Part shown: positions 62,060 to 64,000 of the stretch, piece after piece
How the letters are laid out: every line of letters starts with the position of its first letter
Numbering within the stretch: position 1 is the stretch's first letter
Position numbers and translations under genes: made by a program
Assembly: GCF_963677565.1 (NCBI RefSeq)
Contig: NZ_OY781981.1
Location: 3,650,001 to 3,714,000 of the forward strand
DNA from: an uncultured Draconibacterium sp.
GTDB lineage: Bacteria; Bacteroidota; Bacteroidia; Bacteroidales; Prolixibacteraceae
DNA: 64,000 bases
Reading direction: 5' to 3'
Notes under the pieces: generated by a model
Told to the model about the DNA's origin: nothing
The model's input: only the letters and a program-made list of their open reading frames with translations
Database searches by the model: none

Positions 62060-63670
62060 ATGAATCGATACACCGGCATAGTCAAATTAACGGGAATCAT
62101 ACTTTGCAGCTTGCTTATTAGTTGTTCGGTTAGTACAATTGAAAAGAACCAAAATCCCAACATCGTAATCATATACACCGACGATCAGGGCTCTGGTGAT
62201 GTGAGTGCACTTAATCCGGAGGCTAAATTTAATACTCCCAACATTGACAAGTTGGTGACAGGGGGAGTAACTTTTACCGACGGGCACAGCAGCGATGCTG
62301 TTTGTACACCATCGCGCTACACCTTGCTAACCGGTCGTTACAGTTGGCGAACATCATTAAAAAAAGGAGTACTGAGAGCCGATGGCCCGTGTTTGATTGA
62401 AAAAGACCGCATGACTATTGCTTCCATGTTAAAAGATAAAGGTTACAATACGGCTATGGTTGGTAAATGGCACCTGCAAATGGAATTTGCCGGAGAAAAG
62501 GGGAAAAACCGCGATTGGTCGCAACCGTTTACCGACGGCCCTATCGAAAAAGGTTTTGATTACTTTTTCGGACTGCCGGCATCCATGAATTTTGGTGTGC
62601 TAGCCTATTTAGAAAATGACCGTGTTTTGGATCCACCAATACTCTGGACCAAAAAGAAAAAGAATCCAATTCCCGGTTCTTTTCATGATGCAGTTAATCC
62701 TGCGGATTATCGGATGACTCCCCCTTTTATGGAAGAGCCTGAAAGTAAAGGATGGATTGAAGCGGCACCTTCGTTTAACGATGAGTTGGTACTGGAAACT
62801 TTTGCAGCCAAAGCGGTTGAGTACATCGATAGAGTTGCCGATGATGCGAAAAACGGAAAACCCTTCTTTTTGTATTTCCCGGTAACCAGTCCACACTTGC
62901 CTCATTGTACACACCCCGATTTCCGGGGACGAACCGAATGTGGTAACTATGGCGATTTTATGGAAGAAACCGATTACCGCATTGGACAAGTACTGAATGC
63001 CCTAAAAGAAAATGGCCTGGAAGAAAATACATTGGTCATTTTTTCGGCCGACAATGGTGCCGAAACAAATTACGTATACCAGCGCGAGACATACGACCAC
63101 TGGAGCTGTATGGACTTTAAGGGCGGGAAACGTGATATCTACGAAGGCGGACACCGTGTGCCATTTGTAATGCGCTGGCCAAAAGTAATCAAGGCCGGGA
63201 GCGAGGTTGATGTGCCCGTTTGCCAATCGGATTACCTGGCCACCGTAGCCGATATTGTAGGTGCTGAAATTCCTGAAAATGCTGCGGAAGACAGCTATAG
63301 CTTATTTCCGTTAATCTCAGAAAATGCACAGAAGGAATACCAGGCAGAAAGAGCAGTTATTCATCATTCGGCAAGTGGTCATTTTGCTATTCGCAAAGGC
63401 AAATGGAAACTGAATATGCTACGCGGCTCGGGAGGCTCTTATAAACCATCTTTTATTGAACCCAAGGAAGGTGAAGCACTTTACGAACTTTACGATATGG
63501 ATAACGACCCGGGTGAAACTACAAACCTGTATTTCGAGCACCCTGAAATTGTGGAATCGCTTAAAGCTGAAATCACCGAAATAATTGAAACCGGTAGGTC
63601 GACTGATGGTGCTCCTCAACCATTTGTAAAAGACAACTGGGAGCAGGTATCCTGGATGGAATTACAGTAA
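62060..63670 (+). CDS. Sulfatase, family S1 (arylsulfatase A type), lipoprotein
   Basis: 536 residues; lipobox LLISC (Cys22). Motifs: YTDDQGSGDVSALNPEA, formylglycine site C82-T-P-S-R86, VGKWHLQMEF, PFFLYFPVTSPHLPH, FSADNGAETNYVYQRETYD, and DFKGGKRDIYEGGHRVPFVMRW. The full set of sulfatase motifs suggests a working enzyme. Similar genes acting on exo-sulfates of galactose and glucosamine exist, so the substrate position is open. 63 bp separate it from the preceding sulfatase. Confidence 0.93.
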   Translation: MNRYTGIVKLTGIILCSLLISCSVSTIEKNQNPNIVIIYTDDQGSGDVSALNPEAKFNTPNIDKLVTGGVTFTDGHSSDAVCTPSRYTLLTGRYSWRTSLKKGVLRADGPCLIEKDRMTIASMLKDKGYNTAMVGKWHLQMEFAGEKGKNRDWSQPFTDGPIEKGFDYFFGLPASMNFGVLAYLENDRVLDPPILWTKKKKNPIPGSFHDAVNPADYRMTPPFMEEPESKGWIEAAPSFNDELVLETFAAKAVEYIDRVADDAKNGKPFFLYFPVTSPHLPHCTHPDFRGRTECGNYGDFMEETDYRIGQVLNALKENGLEENTLVIFSADNGAETNYVYQRETYDHWSCMDFKGGKRDIYEGGHRVPFVMRWPKVIKAGSEVDVPVCQSDYLATVADIVGAEIPENAAEDSYSLFPLISENAQKEYQAERAVIHHSASGHFAIRKGKWKLNMLRGSGGSYKPSFIEPKEGEALYELYDMDNDPGETTNLYFEHPEIVESLKAEITEIIETGRSTDGAPQPFVKDNWEQVSWMELQ

Positions 63671-63702
63671 AGAACAAATAAAATCAATTAATAAAAGTTA
63701 TT

Positions 63703-64000
63703 ATGAACCTAATAAAAGTAACAACATTCCTTCTCATTGTTTTAGGATGGAGTGCGAGTCGTGCTCAGGTGCTGGCTCAAAATAGTACTAAACAGAAACC
63801 AAACATTATTTTTGTTATTACTGACGATCAGGGAATGGGCGATTTGGGGTGTACCGGAAATCCATACATCAAAACACCAAACATCGATAAATTTTATACC
63901 GATGCGGTGCGTTTTACCAACTACCATGTGGGAACCACCTGCGCTCCAACCCGAAGTGGAATTATGAGCGGCCGACACTGTAACCGCGTAAACGTTTTTC
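63703..64000 (+). CDS. Sulfatase, family S1, N-terminal part (cut by window edge)
   Basis: 99 codons are visible from the ATG at 63703. A signal peptide (FLLIVLGWSASRAQ, no lipobox Cys) is followed by VITDDQGMGDLGCTG, NPYIKTPNIDKFY and the formylglycine site C80-A-P-T-R84. The sequence around it (YHVGTTCAPTRSGIMSG) is close to that of the sulfatase at 60167. The rest of the gene is outside the window. It is the eighth sulfatase gene seen here and the fifth in the final run. Confidence 0.92.
   Translation, partial: MNLIKVTTFLLIVLGWSASRAQVLAQNSTKQKPNIIFVITDDQGMGDLGCTGNPYIKTPNIDKFYTDAVRFTNYHVGTTCAPTRSGIMSGRHCNRVNVF

Noticed and set aside
1..64000. CRISPR arrays, tRNA or rRNA genes, and insertion sequences
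   Set aside because: No regularly spaced repeats, cloverleaf-like tRNA sequences, rRNA stretches or transposase frames were seen.

Overview
The window looks like a stretch of chromosome from a marine or otherwise algal-glycan-degrading member of the Bacteroidota, most likely close to the Marinilabiliales/Prolixibacteraceae (the lineage is an inference). The grounds are a SusC/SusD pair, a hybrid two-component regulator, a large set of lipoprotein CAZymes and sulfatases with short spacings, Bacteroidota-type TAnnTTTG promoter boxes, and an A+T-rich coding style. No rRNA, tRNA, CRISPR array or intact insertion sequence was seen.

Region 1 (1-9045, + strand) handles L-fucose and its release. It holds the 3' end of a fuculokinase-like FGGY kinase, a fucU mutarotase split by a one-base frameshift, fucP, a tandem class II aldolase whose second half has lost its metal ligands, a sulfatase, a GH117-like hydrolase, a GH97 enzyme and the broken remains of a CBM-like secreted protein.

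Region 2 (9164-18254, - strand) is not carbohydrate related. It has (a) a dicluster ferredoxin, a di-heme membrane cytochrome and a Tat-exported flavoprotein; (b) a VTC polyphosphate polymerase, a DUF4956 membrane protein, a DUF2490 barrel and a CotH-like kinase; (c) a small Spy/CpxP-like periplasmic protein; and (d) a LytTR response regulator with its LytS-type kinase. Upstream of all four units I find the same pair of boxes repeated exactly 21 bp apart, the geometry of LytTR operators, placed just upstream of -7-like elements. A fifth copy sits in the gap at 18255-18556, in front of what may be a small RNA. This proposed LytTR regulon is the most novel signal in the window.

Region 3 (18557-64000) is a very large polysaccharide utilisation locus (PUL). 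A 1345-residue hybrid two-component regulator reads leftward. From a divergent control region with TGCAAC repeats, 24 genes read rightward to the window edge: GH88, SusC, SusD, a GH141-like protein with a PDZ tail, GH39, GH29, a heparinase-like lyase, GH43, a GH28-like enzyme, DUF1961, GH30, an unassigned propeller enzyme, a sulfatase, GH97, an unassigned beta-helix protein, GH95, a sulfatase, a second paralogous lyase, then five sulfatases in a row, the last cut by the window edge. The enzyme set predicts import and breakdown of a heavily sulfated glycan containing L-fucose, uronic acid and probably xylose or another pentose. Lyases cut next to uronate, GH88 removes the unsaturated uronyl end, sulfatases strip sulfate, and GH29/GH95 (perhaps GH141) release fucose. 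FucP, FucU, the kinase and the aldolase of region 1 would then import and catabolise the fucose.
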